Shown one piece after another: positions 62,251 through 64,000 of a DNA stretch of 64,000 nucleotides. The stretch lies in contig CM034128.1 of assembly GCA_019914995.1 (NCBI GenBank), positions 8,558,501 to 8,622,500 on the forward strand, written 5' to 3'. This stretch comes from Acanthochlamys bracteata. Lineage: Eukaryota; Streptophyta; Magnoliopsida; Pandanales; Velloziaceae. How positions within the stretch are numbered: position 1 is the first letter of the stretch; each line of letters starts with the position of its first letter. The notes below the pieces were generated by a model, which saw only the letters and a list, made by a program, of their open reading frames with translations, was not told the DNA's origin and ran no database searches. A program made the position numbers and the translations under genes.

Positions 62251-64000
62251 AAAATAATTTAATTTTTTAATTTTTGTATTTTAAGCACTTCCAAATGACC
62301 TGCCTTTTTTGGTCATCTAACACAACGGGTAATATCAACGTAGATGTTGCTGAATGCAGTTATTTACGTTGGTTCAAACGGTCAGTCCATTGAAATGATT
62401 TTGCACTCTGAAAAGCTGAGAGATGTTCTTGATGGCCCAACTTATAAGTATATAATTATATATAATTTTCATATGTTTTCGTTATACTTTAAGTGTTAGT
62501 TTTTCATATTTATAAGCTAAATTATCTTATGTTTGTGAAATGGTTAGGTAAAGAGTGAAAAGTTGAAGAAATAAGTTAACAAAAGAGAAAAATAAGAAGA
62601 AAACGAGATGATCCAATGCCTTTCGGAACATCATCGATCGGCAACAGCAGACTTGTTATTCCTCTAGTGTTGTAGTATCTGTTTCACTTGAGACGAGGCC
62701 ATCCATCTCACTCACCCCCATGCTTGTGTGTTGTGTACTTCTCTTTTCTTTTGGCTTCCTTACTCTGTTAGTTACTCGCGCTTTGCTTCTTAGCTAGCTA
62801 GTTTTAGTTACAGTGATTTGAATGAATATGTAAGATAGACTATAGTCCATAAAGCCATGGGAAACCATGTGATCTTGCTCCTAATAATTAAGTCATCTGT
62901 TAGTACAGATGCGATGTTCTTATACTGTACGAGTACAGTGGAGAACAATTAAGTATTATGAGAATGATAATTAAAAACAACTCAACCTATGCACGCCAAG
63001 TACTTGAACTACTTGCTAACTATTCAGAAATTCTAATCCAAGCACATATGTAAAATTGAATCATATCATCAGTAAAGAGAGTCAAAGGTTTTATGTTCTT
63101 GTTAACTGGGAATTTCTTCTATTCAGAAACCAATATGCACTGTAAGCTTATAATGTCAAGTTTATGTATCAACGCCTTAACCAAAATATGCATACTTAGC
63201 GCTGAATTGCTCACTTGATCAATATGTATTTCTTGGTAGAAAACATGCTTTAAACAGCGTTTCATTATGAACTAGAAAAGCCTCAGTTTCATGAACCTCG
63301 ACTCAACTAGGAAACCAAGTTGGCTCAAGGGCTGTTGTTAAAGTTGACATGGTACTGAAGTAGTGCACTCTTAGCAATATTCATTGGCATGAAGAAGCAG
63401 TAAGATGGCTAGCTTCCCATGTGAAGATGCTAACAGCACATGAAATTCGATAGCGATATGGGACCTCAAGCCATAAAATCCAGCACCATACTGGAATTTG
63501 TATTTAACGCGTATTCGGTTCTGTATTTTTTCTGTGAAGTTGATAATGTCCCTACGTCTCATGCTTTATTGTCTGAATAGCGACAACTAATTTTTTTGTG
63601 TGAAACTGAGGTTGACTATATGCTAGATATAATTTTATACATCTGCCTTGAATCTGTTATATGTGAGTGCCCTTTGTTGATCTGTTTGACACTGAAGCAA
63701 TGATCCCTTTGTTGCAGGAAATGTGCCCCAGTGTCATAGTACAAAAACGAAAAGAAAACAGTTTTTTCTCGAATCAGCTGGCTGCCGCTCCCAGTTTTGG
63801 ATTGAAAATTGTATGGAAGATCTACATGTATTGATATACTGAAAAAGGTTCAAGTTGTTTTAACGAAGCAGTTGCAACATGTCCTGAAAATTGTGAATAA
63901 CTCATGTTTACTAGTAATTTTTCCTATATAAAAGCTTCTAAATCACTTAAAATTTCATCCAAGGTTGGGAAAAAATCATAGATATGCAAGTTTTGAGTGA
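62251..64000. other. Non-coding DNA at the right edge
   Basis: No gene recognised. 63388-63580 is a diverged copy of 59225-59410, and 62858-62880 echoes 53553-53572, so this end belongs to the locally duplicated SAUR neighbourhood, although no SAUR coding piece was found here. The rest has only short open frames. Confidence 0.45.

Overview
This is nuclear DNA of a flowering plant, probably a dicot. Genes are split by GT-AG introns, intergenic DNA is very AT-rich, and the families are typical of plants: ACT-repeat ACR protein, BIG-type Sec7 ARF-GEF, AT-hook AHL protein, armadillo-repeat kinesin and SAUR. Many short DNA transposons and decayed LTR-type elements fill the gaps. I cannot name the genus from the sequence. 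There is no bacterial, organellar or CRISPR content.

Layout. 0.8-2.4 kb (minus): an intact four-exon ACR8-like gene. 2.4-11.9 kb: repeat-rich DNA with two copies of an ~840 bp element, a TRIM-like element carrying six ~150 bp tandem units, and a degenerate tRNA-Leu. 11.9-21.9 kb (plus): a full-length, intron-bearing BIG2/BIG3-like ARF-GEF locus that is clearly a pseudogene, with about a dozen frameshifts and nonsense changes. 21.9-32.0 kb: gene desert with a long hairpin, a second TRIM-like copy split by a CACTA-type MITE, and the leader of the next gene. 32.0-32.9 kb (plus): an intact single-exon AHL gene. 35.2-50.1 kb (minus): an intact 19-exon ARK kinesin encoding 892 aa, with at least two PIF/Harbinger-like insertions in its introns. 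50.1-64.0 kb: a decayed SAUR cluster with one intact SAUR, one broken full-length copy and fragments. Into this area have come a third TRIM-like copy, several AT-rich MITEs, a Ty1/copia 3' fragment, and a 2.4 kb PIF/Harbinger-like element carrying pieces of a BIR3-type receptor kinase and an NFD4-type transporter.

Context. From memory of Arabidopsis, BIG3 neighbours ARK2 (At1g01960/At1g01950) and ACR8 neighbours ARK3 (At1g12420/At1g12430). The window therefore looks like an ancestral ACR8-BIG-ARK block in which the BIG member has died while its neighbours stayed intact. The genes have separate jobs (amino-acid-binding regulator, vesicle traffic, chromatin/transcription, microtubules, auxin response) and form no operon-like pathway. 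The most unusual items are the dead BIG locus, the gene-fragment-carrying transposon, and the TRIM-like family with variable tandem repeats beside its primer-binding site.
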